A DNA stretch of 46,892 nucleotides from Candidatus Palauibacter australiensis (lineage in GTDB: Bacteria > Gemmatimonadota > Gemmatimonadetes > Palauibacterales > Palauibacteraceae): NCBI GenBank assembly GCA_026705295.1, contig JAPPBA010000130.1, positions 1 to 46,892 of the forward strand. The letters are read 5' to 3'. Below, piece by piece: positions 7,830-16,361 of the stretch; position 1 is the first letter of the stretch; the number at the start of each line of letters is the position of its first letter. Both the position numbers and the translations under genes were made by a program. The notes under the pieces were generated by a model. The model worked only from the letters and a program-made list of their open reading frames with translations, searched no databases and had not been told where the DNA came from.

Positions 7830-8873
7830 CTACCAGCCGAGGACGTAGCCGAACACGAGCGGGGCGACGATCGTCGCGTCGGACTCGATGACGAACTTCG
7901 GCGTGTCCACGTCCAGCTTGCCCCACGTGATCTTCTCGTTGGGGACGGCGCCGGAGTACGATCCATAGCTCGTCGTGGAGTCGCTGATCTGGCAGAAGTA
8001 CGCCCAGTAGGGGCACCACCTGCGGAGGTCTTGGCGGATCATGGGGACGACGCAGATGGGGAAGTCGCCCGCGATCCCGCCGCCGATCTGGAACAGGCCG
8101 ACGGGCTTCGCGTCGGAGTCGCCACTCGCGTCCACCCGCGCCCCCGCCGCATCCGCGTCGATTTCGGGCGCCTCCGCCAGGGTTCGGCCGGTGCTGGTGC
8201 GTACGTACCATTCGGCGAGCGCCGCCATGTACTCCGTGCCGCCGTGCACGGGCCCCGGTCGGCCCAGTCCGCCGCCGAGTTGTTCCGCGACGAGGACGTT
8301 GCCCAGCGTCGAGTCTTCCCAGCCCGGCACGAACAGGGGGAGATCGGCCTCCGCCGCCGCTACGAGCCAGGAATCGGCCGGATCGATCCGGTAGCGCTCC
8401 GCGAGGGTCCGGTCGCGGATCAGTCGGTAGAGGTACTCGTGCGGGAGCCGGCGCTCGCCCGCGGCGTCGGCCGCCCGCCACAGCTCGCGCAGCGGCGCCT
8501 CGACTGCGCGGAACGCCTCGGCCTCGGGGATGCAGGTATCGGTCACGCGATTCAGCCCGCGACGCTCGAGGTCCTTCTCCTGTTCGGCCGTGAGCGCGCG
8601 CCAGTCGGGGATGCGGACGTAACGGTCGTGCGCCACGAGGTTGAACAGGTCCTCCTCAAGGTTCGCCCCGGTGGCGCAGATCGCGTGCACCTTCCCGGCC
8701 CGGACCATCTCCGCCAGGGAGAGGCCGAGTTCGGCCGTGCTCATGGCGCCGGCCAGCGTCACCAGCATCTGTCCGCCCTCGTCGACCAGCTCGCGCCAGG
8801 CGCGGGCGGCCGCCCGCAGCGCCGCCGCGTTGAAGTGGCGGTAGTGACGTTCGATGAAGTCGGTGAGCGTCAC
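7830..8873 (-). CDS. Deoxyhypusine synthase-family enzyme
   Basis: The 347-residue product aligns end to end with bacterial deoxyhypusine synthase-like proteins. Landmarks are FIERHYRHFNAAAL, GGQMLVTLAGAMSTAELG, CATGANLEEDLFNLVAHD, RVTDTCIPE, WEDSTLGN, FQIGGGIAGDFP and NEKITWGKLD. Lys319 in the last motif matches the catalytic lysine that forms the imine with the aminobutyl group in the eukaryotic enzyme. Bacteria lack eIF5A, the eukaryotic target. Bacterial homologues are thought to transfer the spermidine-derived aminobutyl group to a small amine, for example to make homospermidine, or to act on agmatine; which applies here is unknown. I chose GTG 8873 because similarity begins there. An ATG at 8981 would overlap the amidase gene by 44 bases and add unrelated residues. 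Confidence 0.85.
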   Translation of the reverse strand: MTLTDFIERHYRHFNAAALRAAARAWRELVDEGGQMLVTLAGAMSTAELGLSLAEMVRAGKVHAICATGANLEEDLFNLVAHDRYVRIPDWRALTAEQEKDLERRGLNRVTDTCIPEAEAFRAVEAPLRELWRAADAAGERRLPHEYLYRLIRDRTLAERYRIDPADSWLVAAAEADLPLFVPGWEDSTLGNVLVAEQLGGGLGRPGPVHGGTEYMAALAEWYVRTSTGRTLAEAPEIDADAAGARVDASGDSDAKPVGLFQIGGGIAGDFPICVVPMIRQDLRRWCPYWAYFCQISDSTTSYGSYSGAVPNEKITWGKLDVDTPKFVIESDATIVAPLVFGYVLGW

Positions 8874-8937
8874 GCGCTGCGCCCGGGGCCCGGGGTTCGG
8901 GTCGACGTCGGCCGCGTGCGGGTCGCCGCGGGGCCGC

Positions 8938-10614
8938 TCAGACGAGCAGCGTGGGCTGGAACGCGGGCGGCTGCCGGACATTCGTCGCCTGCTCGAAGGC
9001 GTAGGCGATCCGGATCAGCGTCGCCTCGCTCCACGCGCGGCCGCAGAGCGACATTCCGACCGGGAGCCCTCCGATGAAGCCCATGGGGACCGTCATGTTC
9101 GGGTAGGCCGCCATCGCCGGCGGCGTGGAGCAGCCCCCGCCGCCCCCGCCCGAGGCGTCGAGCGGATCCTGCACGGCGGGGATGCCCGCCGTGATTCCGA
9201 CGAGCGCGTCGAGCCGATGTTCGTCCATGGCGCGGTCGATCCCCTCGTCGCGGGAGAGGCGGTGGCTCGCGGCCAGCGCGTCGAGATACCGCTGGTCGGT
9301 GAGCGGCCCGCGTTCCTGCGAGCGCACATGCAGCTCCTGCCCGTAGAGGGCGAGTTCGAGATCGTGGTTCGCCTCGTTGTACTCGATGAGTTCGGCCAGC
9401 GACTTGATCGGGGCGTCCGGGCCGAGCGAGGCGAGGTAGGCGTTGAGATCCGCCTTGAACTCGTGGTACAGCACCTCCATCTCGTACTCGTTGCCGAACC
9501 GGAGTTCCTCCGGGAGCGTGACGGGGTCGACGACGGTCGCGCCCTCCGCGCGCATGGCGTCGAGCGCCTCCTCGAACAGGCCATCGACGCGGCTGTCGAA
9601 GCCGGCGTACTCGCGCAGGACGCCGACGCGGGCGCCGTCGAGGCCGGCCGGGTCGAGCGCGCCCGTGTAGTCGGTCAAGAAGTTGCCCGCGCTCGCGGCG
9701 GTCAGCGGGTCGCGGGGGTCGACGCCGACCATGGTTCCGAGCATGATCGCGGCGTCGCGCACGGTGCGGGCCATGGGGCCGGTGCTGTCCTGGCTGTGGG
9801 CGATGGGGATGACCCCGCCCCGGCTGTGGAGGCCGATCGTGGGCTTGATGCCGACGAGGCAGTTGCGCGACGAAGGGCCGACGATCGAGCCGTCGGTCTC
9901 GGAGCCGATCGTCGCGACCGCAAGGTTGGCCGCGGCCGCCGACCCGGACCCGGAACTCGACCCGCCCGGCGTGCGGTCGAGCGCGTACGGGTTCTTGCAG
10001 AAGCCGCCCCGGCCGCCGTCCCACCCGCGGCCGCTCCAGCCCGAGGCCCCGAACTCGAACGACTTCCAGCCCGCCCACTCGCTCATGTTCGCCTTGCCGA
10101 GCAGGAGCGCTCCGGCCGCGCGCAGCCCCGCCGCCACGAACGAATCCCGCGGCGCGATGGACCCGAGGAGCGCCGTCGATCCGGCCGTCGTCGTCATCCC
10201 GTCCGCCGTATCGACGTTGTCCTTCAGCAGGAGCGGGATCCCGTGCAGCGGTCCCCTCGGCCCCGAGGCCTGGAACTCGCGGTCGAGTTCGTCGGCGATC
10301 TCAAGCGCGTCCGGATTCGTCTCGAGCACCGCGAACAGGCGCGGCCCCTGCCGGTTCAATGCCTCGATCCGCTCGAGGTACATCTCCGTGATCGATCGGC
10401 AGGTGTACTCGCCCGAGCGCATGCCCGCGTGGACGTCGTCGATCGTGATCTCTTCGAGCGCGAAGTCCGGGATGTTGGCCGCCGAGGTCTCATCCCCCGA
10501 TCCTCCGAATCCGGAGCCGGGGTCGTCGTTCCGGGGCGCGCAGCCGCCGAGGGAGAGCAGGGCGCCGGCCGCCGCGCCGGCCTGCAGGAAAGTGCGCCGA
10601 TCCATCTCGGACAT
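8938..10614 (-). CDS. Tat-exported amidase-signature family hydrolase (lipoprotein)
   Basis: The product is 558 residues. A twin-arginine signal (DRRTFLQAGAAAG) ends in a lipobox-like LGGC (Cys25), so the enzyme is probably exported folded and lipid-anchored. The amidase-signature Ser-cisSer-Lys triad is complete: Lys131 in LLLKDNVD, the GGSSSG stretch at about 217-222, and Ser243 in TDGSIVGPSS. The C-terminal segment YPNMTVPMGFIGGLPVGMSLCGR is typical. It should cleave a carboxamide or ester; the substrate cannot be read. GGAAGGAA lies 6 bases before the ATG at 10614. An earlier ATG at 10707 would bury the Tat motif. It is transcribed toward the deoxyhypusine-synthase-like gene (64-base gap) and divergently from the serine hydrolase at 10809. 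A second amidase lies at 24966. Confidence 0.9.
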   Translation of the reverse strand: MSEMDRRTFLQAGAAAGALLSLGGCAPRNDDPGSGFGGSGDETSAANIPDFALEEITIDDVHAGMRSGEYTCRSITEMYLERIEALNRQGPRLFAVLETNPDALEIADELDREFQASGPRGPLHGIPLLLKDNVDTADGMTTTAGSTALLGSIAPRDSFVAAGLRAAGALLLGKANMSEWAGWKSFEFGASGWSGRGWDGGRGGFCKNPYALDRTPGGSSSGSGSAAAANLAVATIGSETDGSIVGPSSRNCLVGIKPTIGLHSRGGVIPIAHSQDSTGPMARTVRDAAIMLGTMVGVDPRDPLTAASAGNFLTDYTGALDPAGLDGARVGVLREYAGFDSRVDGLFEEALDAMRAEGATVVDPVTLPEELRFGNEYEMEVLYHEFKADLNAYLASLGPDAPIKSLAELIEYNEANHDLELALYGQELHVRSQERGPLTDQRYLDALAASHRLSRDEGIDRAMDEHRLDALVGITAGIPAVQDPLDASGGGGGGCSTPPAMAAYPNMTVPMGFIGGLPVGMSLCGRAWSEATLIRIAYAFEQATNVRQPPAFQPTLLV

Positions 10615-10808
10615 GGTTCGTTCCTTCCGATCTCGGGGGTCCGCCGCGCCGCGGAAACGCCCGGCCCGGCTCCGCGATGGACGCATCATGGACGCCCCTT
10701 TGTCCAACGGTCAATGAGTCCGCCGGCCGCGGCCCCGCTTCGGCCCCATTGACGCCCGCCCGCGTCCCGCTCCACCGTCCGGGGTCACACTTCCGGAAGG
10801 AGATGAGG

Positions 10809-12365
10809 ATGAGGGCCACCGTCACACGTCGCGGCTTCCTGCGGCTCGGCGTCCCGCTCGCCGTCGTGTCCCTCGGCGCGGCCGACGTGCGCGGTCAGAC
10901 CGCCCCCGACTTCGCGTCCGTCCGTGACGAGATCCGGCGCGCGCTCGTGGCCTGGGACCAGCCCTCGATGGCCGTCGCCGTCGCACGGGGCGGCGAGGTC
11001 GTGTGGGAGGAGGGCTTCGGGTGGGCGGACCGGGAGCGGCGGGTTCCGGCCACGGAGCACACGATGTACTCGCTGGCCTCGATCTCGAAGCCGATCACGG
11101 CGACGGGGCTCATGATCCTCGTGGAACGGGGATTCATCGACCTCGACGCGCCCGCGAACGACTACCTCGGCCCCGCAAAGATCGACGGGCGGACCTGGGA
11201 CGCTGACGGCGCCACGGTGCGGCGCGTGGCGAGCCACACCGCGGGACTCCCCCTCCACTACCAGTTCTTCTACGAGGACGAACCGTACCGGCGGCCGCAC
11301 ATGGACGAGACGATCCGACGCTACGCCAACCTCGTGACGGCGCCGGACGAACGCTGGAACTACTCGAACCTCGGCTACGGCATCCTCGACTACATCATCG
11401 AGCGCGCCTCGGGGCAGTCGTACCCCGATTTCATGCGCGACGAGGTGTTCCGGCCGCTGGGCCTCACGCGGACATCGGTCGGCATCGGTTTGGGACTCGA
11501 GGACTTCACGGCGACGCGGTACGCGACGGACCAGAGTCCGATCCCGTTCTACGACTTCGACCACCCCGGCGGCTCCGCCGTGTTCAGCAGCGCGCACGAC
11601 CTCGTCCGCTTCGGGATGTTCCACCTCGGCCACGATCTCGACCATCAGCGGAGGATCATCTCCGACGCGGCGATCGAGCGCATGCGGGAACCGGGCGGAA
11701 GCAGCGGTCCCGCCGCCGAATACGGCATCGGCTGGTCGCTGCGCGAACTGCCGGGCGGTCTCCGTCTCCAGCGCCACGGCGGTGGGATGGGCGGCGTCCG
11801 CACCGAACTCGCGATCGCCCCGGAAGAGAACGCGGCCGTCGTCGTTCTCTCCAATTCCGCGACGCCCCTCACCGGCTATGTCTCGAACCTCCTCTGGCAC
11901 ACGCTGTTCCCGGACGCCGTGTCGAAGCCGACGCGGCCGGAGGTTCCGGACCCGCACCGGCTGGAGCGCGAGGGGATTCTCGAGGAGGCGGGAGACGGCA
12001 CCGCTCCGCTGATCGACTTCGCGCCCATGCCGGAGCTCGCCGGGGAGTGGGTCGGCGAGGTGGACACGCACCTCGGGCCGCACCCGCTGGCGCTCGCGGT
12101 CGACGACGGGGGACGCGTCCACGTCCAACTCGGCGACGACCTGTGGACGCTGCTCAACAGCGCCCGCTTTGACGGCGAGTACCTGAGAGGCGGCTTCAGG
12201 GGCGACATCGGCACGGAGGACGCGAACCGCACCGATTACGTGCTTTCCGTCGAACTCAGGCTGCGAGGCGCCACGCTGAACGGCTCCGTGACGGCGATCA
12301 CGCTCCCGAACGTGCGCCTGGGGAACGCCCTCACGCACTGGGCGGAACTTCGCCGCCGTCGCTAA
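10809..12365 (+). CDS. Tat-exported serine hydrolase of the class C beta-lactamase family
   Basis: The 518-residue product has a Tat signal (TRRGFLRLGVPLAVVSLGAA) and a beta-lactamase/D-Ala-D-Ala peptidase fold. The SxxK motif is Ser91-Ile-Ser-Lys94, the YxN motif is in WNYSNLGYG, and the third motif is HGG in RHGGGMGG. A C-terminal domain of roughly 120 residues (after about 400) is beta-rich and resembles the lipocalin-like tails of many such proteins. Family members include esterases, D-amino-acid peptidases and true beta-lactamases, and the sequence does not decide among them. GGAAGGAG lies 7 bases before ATG 10809; ATG 10803 is only one base from it and unlikely. The gene is followed by an intercistronic hairpin and the CocE-type hydrolase, probably in one operon. 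Confidence 0.85.
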   Translation: MRATVTRRGFLRLGVPLAVVSLGAADVRGQTAPDFASVRDEIRRALVAWDQPSMAVAVARGGEVVWEEGFGWADRERRVPATEHTMYSLASISKPITATGLMILVERGFIDLDAPANDYLGPAKIDGRTWDADGATVRRVASHTAGLPLHYQFFYEDEPYRRPHMDETIRRYANLVTAPDERWNYSNLGYGILDYIIERASGQSYPDFMRDEVFRPLGLTRTSVGIGLGLEDFTATRYATDQSPIPFYDFDHPGGSAVFSSAHDLVRFGMFHLGHDLDHQRRIISDAAIERMREPGGSSGPAAEYGIGWSLRELPGGLRLQRHGGGMGGVRTELAIAPEENAAVVVLSNSATPLTGYVSNLLWHTLFPDAVSKPTRPEVPDPHRLEREGILEEAGDGTAPLIDFAPMPELAGEWVGEVDTHLGPHPLALAVDDGGRVHVQLGDDLWTLLNSARFDGEYLRGGFRGDIGTEDANRTDYVLSVELRLRGATLNGSVTAITLPNVRLGNALTHWAELRRRR

Positions 12366-12384
12366 GGCCCAAGCGGGTTGGGCC
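12366..12384 (+). other. Intercistronic hairpin without a T-run
   Basis: GGCCCAA-GCGGG-TTGGGCC is a perfect 7-bp stem with a 5-base loop directly after the TAA of the serine hydrolase. No T-tract follows, and a new Shine-Dalgarno sequence comes 26 bases later. It therefore looks more like an mRNA-stability or partial-termination element inside an operon than a full terminator. Confidence 0.5.
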
Positions 12385-12419
12385 GCCCGCGAAACGACCC
12401 GCGAAAGATGGAGAATGAC

Positions 12420-14414
12420 ATGACGCGACCGGACCGGCTGGACCGTCGATTCAGGAGCCCGCCCTGGGCGGTGGTGCTTTTTGCGGTCGCGCCGTTCGCA
12501 GCGGGGTGCGGGGCGCCGGAAGACGCGACGGACGCGCCGCCACCGACCTCGGCCCAGACCGCCGCCGCCCCCACCGATGCCGAAGCCGTCGCCGCTGCAC
12601 ACCACGAGTATCTCGCGGCGAACTACGAGAAGTCCGAGTACATGGTCGAGATGCGGGACGGGATCGCACTGTACACGCTCGTCTACGAGCCGCTCGACCG
12701 CTCGCGCGAATATCCCATCCTCCTCTTTCGAACGCCCTATTCCATCGGTCCCTACGAGCCCGGCCAGTATCGGAACCCGCTCGGGCCGTCACGGGAGTTC
12801 GACCGCTCCGCGTACATCTTCGCCTTCCAGGACGTGCGCGGGCAGTTCAGGTCGGAGGGAGAGTTCGAGGTCATCCGCGCCCCCGCGCCGGAACCCCGCG
12901 GGCCCACCGATACCGACGAGATCACGGACAACTGGGACACAATCGAGTGGCTGCTCGCGAACGTCGACAACCACAACGGGCGCGTCGGACAGTGGGGGAT
13001 CTCCTACCCCGGCTGGCAGACCGTGATGGGAATGGTGGACGCCCACCCGGCACTCGTGGCGTCGTCGCCCCAGGCCTCGCCATCGGACATGTTCATCGGC
13101 GACGACTGGCACCATAACGGGGCCTTCCGGATCATGTACGCCTTCTCGTGGCTGTCGGGGAACGCCCGCCGGCGCGACGGCCCCACGGACACGCGCGGGG
13201 CCCGCTTCGACTACGGCACGACCTCCGGCTACGACTTCTTCCTCAACGCCGGATCCGCCGCCACGGTGGACGAACTCTACTTCCACGGCGACGTGCCGGC
13301 GTGGCGCGACTTCATCGAGCACCCCAACTACGACGACTTCTGGCAGCGGCAGAACGCCCTCCGCTACCTGGACGACGTCCGCCCTGCGACGCTCAACGTG
13401 GCGGGCTGGTTCGACACCGAGGACTTCTACGGCCCGATGTCCATCTACCGAACCGTCGAGTCGGAGAACCCCGGGCTCGAGAACACGCTCGTCGTCGGTC
13501 CCTGGCTGCACGGCGGCTGGGCGCGCATGGACGGCGACTTCCTCGGCTGCATCGCCTTCGACACGAAGACCTCGCACCACTTCCAGCGCGAGTTCCAGTT
13601 CCCCTTCTTCGAATATCACCTGAAGGACGAGGGGACGTGGGACGCGACGGAGGCAAACGTCTTCCTCACGGGGACGAACGAGTGGCGCGCCTACGACTCC
13701 TGGCCGCCGGCCGACGTCACGCCGGTGAGCCTGTACCTGGGGCCGGACGGGACGCTGGCCTTCGAGCCGCCGACGCGGACCGCCGACTCGGCCGCGGACT
13801 CGCCAGCCGATACCTACGTGAGCGATCCGGCGAATCCGGTGCCGTTCTCCGCCGAGGAGCGCACGACGCTCGGCCACCTGTGGAAGGTGGAGGACCAGCG
13901 GTTCGCCTCGGAGCGCCCGGACGTCCTCGTCTACCAGTCCGAACCGCTGGAGGAGGACCTCACGATCGCGGGCCCGATCGGGGCCGAGATCTTCGTCTCC
14001 ACGACGGGGACGGACTCGGACTGGATCGTGAAGCTGATCGACGTCTACCCCGACGGCGCGCCGCCGAGCGGCAACTGCGACGTCCCCATGGGCGGCTACC
14101 AGATGCACCTCGCGGGCGAGATCATGCGCGGCCGATTCCGGAACGACCTCGAGAACCCCGAACCGATGGTGCCGGGAGAGATTACGCGGATCGAGATCGA
14201 CCTCCGGGACCGCTTCCACACCTTCAAGGCCGGGCACCGGCTCATGGTCCACGTCCAGAGTTCGTGGTTCCCCGCGTACGACCGGAACCCGCAGACCTTC
14301 GTGGACACGTACCGCGCCACGCCGGGGGATTACCAGGCCGCGACCCAGACCGTCTACCGCTCGGCGGAGCACCCCTCGCGTGTGATCCTCGGCGTCCTGC
14401 CGGAATCCCCGTGA
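12420..14414 (+). CDS. CocE/NonD-family exported hydrolase (X-Pro dipeptidyl-peptidase-like)
   Basis: The product is 664 residues. The N-terminal signal ends at FAAGC (Cys30), suggesting a lipoprotein. An alpha/beta-hydrolase domain follows. It has AFQDVRGQFRSEGEF for the oxyanion region, the nucleophile elbow GQWGISYPGW (Ser195), the acid region NVAGWFDTEDFYGP, and the histidine region VVGPWLHGGW. The C-terminal jelly-roll domain ends with HTFKAGHRLMVHVQSSWFP and YDRNPQT, hallmark strings of this family. Relatives include cocaine esterase, X-Pro dipeptidyl-peptidase and glutaryl-7-ACA acylase, so the natural substrate is an ester or acyl-amide/peptide not defined here. GGAG (12410-12413) sits 6 bases before ATG 12420; ATG 12408 lacks one. 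The stop codon lies inside a tandem repeat. Confidence 0.88.
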   Translation: MTRPDRLDRRFRSPPWAVVLFAVAPFAAGCGAPEDATDAPPPTSAQTAAAPTDAEAVAAAHHEYLAANYEKSEYMVEMRDGIALYTLVYEPLDRSREYPILLFRTPYSIGPYEPGQYRNPLGPSREFDRSAYIFAFQDVRGQFRSEGEFEVIRAPAPEPRGPTDTDEITDNWDTIEWLLANVDNHNGRVGQWGISYPGWQTVMGMVDAHPALVASSPQASPSDMFIGDDWHHNGAFRIMYAFSWLSGNARRRDGPTDTRGARFDYGTTSGYDFFLNAGSAATVDELYFHGDVPAWRDFIEHPNYDDFWQRQNALRYLDDVRPATLNVAGWFDTEDFYGPMSIYRTVESENPGLENTLVVGPWLHGGWARMDGDFLGCIAFDTKTSHHFQREFQFPFFEYHLKDEGTWDATEANVFLTGTNEWRAYDSWPPADVTPVSLYLGPDGTLAFEPPTRTADSAADSPADTYVSDPANPVPFSAEERTTLGHLWKVEDQRFASERPDVLVYQSEPLEEDLTIAGPIGAEIFVSTTGTDSDWIVKLIDVYPDGAPPSGNCDVPMGGYQMHLAGEIMRGRFRNDLENPEPMVPGEITRIEIDLRDRFHTFKAGHRLMVHVQSSWFPAYDRNPQTFVDTYRATPGDYQAATQTVYRSAEHPSRVILGVLPESP

Positions 14415-14449
14415 CCGGAAGACCCCAATCCCCGTAACCGGAAGACCCC
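14404..14449 (+). repeat. Two-copy 23-bp direct repeat over the stop codon of the CocE-type gene
   Basis: Units 14404-14426 and 14427-14449 differ at one base: CCGTGACC in the first and CCGTAACC in the second. The first copy contains the working TGA stop of the upstream gene. The second carries a TAA at the equivalent place. The repeat ends directly before the GGAGG of the next gene, so it sets the spacing between the two. Confidence 0.85.
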
Positions 14450-14461
14450 CAGGAGGAAGGC

Positions 14462-15487
14462 ATGGCACGAATGACTCTGCGAACCGCGACGACGCTGGCG
14501 GTTGCGCTCTCGGCCGGGATCGCTTGCGCGCCGGATAGCCGGAGCGACGAGGAAGTTGGCGGCTCCGACGAGGCTCTCCTCTTCCCGTTGCAGCCGCCGG
14601 ACGGGCCGATGCCGGAGATCGGGCCGGCGCCCGCGGACTACACGCCGACGGCGGCGGGCTCTCCCTCCACCGACATCTGGATGGGGACGCTCGTCCGCGA
14701 AGGCGGCGCGGTGTCGATCCCCGACCTGGGACGGGCGACGGACCGCGACGCGTACGACAACCAGCCCAGCTTCCTGCTGGACGGTTCGGCGATCCTCCAC
14801 ACCGTGGCGCTGGACCGCAGGCAGACCGAGATCATGCGGCTCGCGGCGGCATCCGGGACCGAGCCCGGCGCCTCCGAGCGACTGACGCACACGGAGGAGG
14901 CGAGCGAGTTCTCGGCGCTGCAGATCCCGGGGCAGGACGCCTTCTCCGCGATCCACGAGATCCGCGGAAAACAGTACCTGTGGCGCTACGAACTCTCCGG
15001 CGAATCGATCGGGCCGATCTTCGCCACCGCCGAGCCTGTGGGATACCACGCGTGGGCCAATGAGCACGTCGTCGCGATGTTCATCCTCGGCAGTCCGCCC
15101 ACGCTCCAGGTCGGGGACGCGCTGACGGGCGAGATCCGGATCGTGGCGGAGCGCCCCGGCCGCTCCATCCATCGCGTTCCGGGGACGGAGGCGATCTCCT
15201 TCGTGCGCAAGGTCTCGGACGAGGAGTGGTGGATCGAGCGCCTGGATCCGGCCGCCGGGACCAGCGAGCGGATCGTGCGCACGATCCCCGGTCGCGAGGA
15301 CTACGCGTGGACGCCCGAGGGCGAGATCCTGATGGGAGATGGCGGTCGGCTTTTCGCCTGGTCGGAGGGCTCCGATTGGACGGAGATCGCCGACTTTTTG
15401 GACCTCGGCGTCGAGGGCATCACCCGCCTCGCCGTGAGCCCCGACGGCTCCCGGATCGCGATCGTCGCCAACCGCCCGGCAGGCTGA
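14462..15487 (+). CDS. Exported beta-propeller-like lipoprotein, function unknown
   Basis: The 341-residue product has a short signal and a cysteine at the cleavage region (LSAGIACAP, Cys22), then an acidic, Pro-rich linker. From about residue 60 it has repeated four-strand blade patterns of the TolB/PD40 kind. Examples are SFLLDGSAILHTVALDRRQTEI, YAWTPEGEILMGDGGRLFAWSE and LAVSPDGSRIAIVANRPAG; the last is the classical WD40-like closing blade. No catalytic residues are evident. It probably binds a substrate or partner outside the membrane. A strong GGAGG sits 7-8 bases before the ATG. It follows the CocE-type hydrolase by 47 bases and is likely co-transcribed. It converges on dapB across a perfect palindrome. 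Confidence 0.75.
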   Translation: MARMTLRTATTLAVALSAGIACAPDSRSDEEVGGSDEALLFPLQPPDGPMPEIGPAPADYTPTAAGSPSTDIWMGTLVREGGAVSIPDLGRATDRDAYDNQPSFLLDGSAILHTVALDRRQTEIMRLAAASGTEPGASERLTHTEEASEFSALQIPGQDAFSAIHEIRGKQYLWRYELSGESIGPIFATAEPVGYHAWANEHVVAMFILGSPPTLQVGDALTGEIRIVAERPGRSIHRVPGTEAISFVRKVSDEEWWIERLDPAAGTSERIVRTIPGREDYAWTPEGEILMGDGGRLFAWSEGSDWTEIADFLDLGVEGITRLAVSPDGSRIAIVANRPAG

Positions 15488-15489
15488 AC

Positions 15490-15507
15490 ACGTTCCCGCG
15501 GGAACGT
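15490..15507. repeat. Perfect 18-bp palindrome on the 3' side of dapB
   Basis: ACGTTCCCGCGGGAACGT is fully self-complementary. It lies between the convergent propeller-lipoprotein gene and dapB. A near-identical copy lies on the other side of dapB at 16327-16344. No T-run flanks it, so a dimeric-protein site is at least as likely as a terminator. Confidence 0.7.
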
Positions 15508-15520
15508 CTCCGCCCGTCCT

Positions 15521-16297
15521 CTACCCAAAGAGCAGGCGGTCGAGTCCCTGCGTGAGGCCCACGCGTTCCGGCGCCAGCCGCGCAGCGAGCAGGGTGCCGG
15601 CCACGTAGGGTTCGGCGCTCGACCCCGCGTCGTGCCGGATCGAGAGCCGTTCTCCGGGGAGACCGAAGATGGATTCCACGGAGATGACGTAGCTCGGAAG
15701 CCGTAGCGAGTGGACCTGCGCGCCCCCGATCGTGGCCCCGCGCGCCTCCCGTGATCCCAGGGTGTCCTCGACCGGCCGCCCGAATTCGTTCGTTGCGACC
15801 GTCCCCAGGAATTCCGCGAGTTCCTGTGCGGTGCCGCTGGGGGCGTCGGGCTTTCCGGCCGACGCCATGTCGACGATCTCCCAGTGCGGCACGTGGAGCG
15901 CCGCGATCCCGGAGAAGTGCTTCAGCAGCGCGGCCGTGATCGAGAAGTTGCCCGCGGCGATCACGCCCACGCCCGCCGCGCGCGCGGCCTCGTTGATCTG
16001 CCCGTACTCCCGGCCGGTGAGCCCCGAGGTCCCGACGACCGCGGCCACGCCCGCCTCGATCGCGCACATGACGTTCGCGTACACGGCGCTCGGGTGCGTG
16101 TAGTCGATGTAGACGTCGGCCGGCTCGCGGAGCGCTTCCGCCACGCTGGCCGTGATCTGCACGGCCCCGACCGACTGTCCCGCCGTCCGCCGCGCCACGG
16201 CCCCGGTCAGTTCGAACTCGTCCGATTCGAGGATGGCGGCCACGACACTCTCGCCCGTCCACCCCGTCGCTCCTCCCACGCAGACCCGAATGCTCAT
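15521..16297 (-). CDS. dapB: Divergent 4-hydroxy-tetrahydrodipicolinate reductase (DapB family)
   Basis: DapB reduces 4-hydroxy-tetrahydrodipicolinate with NAD(P)H in lysine and diaminopimelate synthesis. The 258-residue product has the nucleotide-binding GGATGWTG (8-15), DYTHPSAVYANV, VGTSGL, and the substrate loop GKPDAPSGTA with the conserved Lys. In E. coli the loop is preceded by a His-His pair, the first being the proposed acid catalyst. Here the matching residues read MASAGK and both histidines are gone. The C-terminal strands (ARGATIGGAQVHSLRLPS, RLSIRHDAGSS) fit DapB. It is therefore a DapB-fold protein whose chemistry or substrate may differ. ATG 16297 has GGAG 6 bases upstream. The gene stands alone, bracketed by two identical palindromes. 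Confidence 0.75.
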   Translation of the reverse strand: MSIRVCVGGATGWTGESVVAAILESDEFELTGAVARRTAGQSVGAVQITASVAEALREPADVYIDYTHPSAVYANVMCAIEAGVAAVVGTSGLTGREYGQINEAARAAGVGVIAAGNFSITAALLKHFSGIAALHVPHWEIVDMASAGKPDAPSGTAQELAEFLGTVATNEFGRPVEDTLGSREARGATIGGAQVHSLRLPSYVISVESIFGLPGERLSIRHDAGSSAEPYVAGTLLAARLAPERVGLTQGLDRLLFG

Positions 16298-16326
16298 CTT
16301 CGCTCCGTCCAGTGGCGGCTCTCCCG

Positions 16327-16344
16327 ACGTTCCCGCGGGAACGC
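16327..16344. repeat. Second copy of the dapB-flanking palindrome
   Basis: It shares ACGTTCCCGCGGGAACG with the copy at 15490-15507 and differs only in the last base, leaving a perfect 16-bp palindrome at 16328-16343. It lies between the 5' end of dapB and the 3' end of the PIN-domain toxin gene. Confidence 0.7.
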
Positions 16345-16361
16345 GCGGCGCCGATTGCGGC

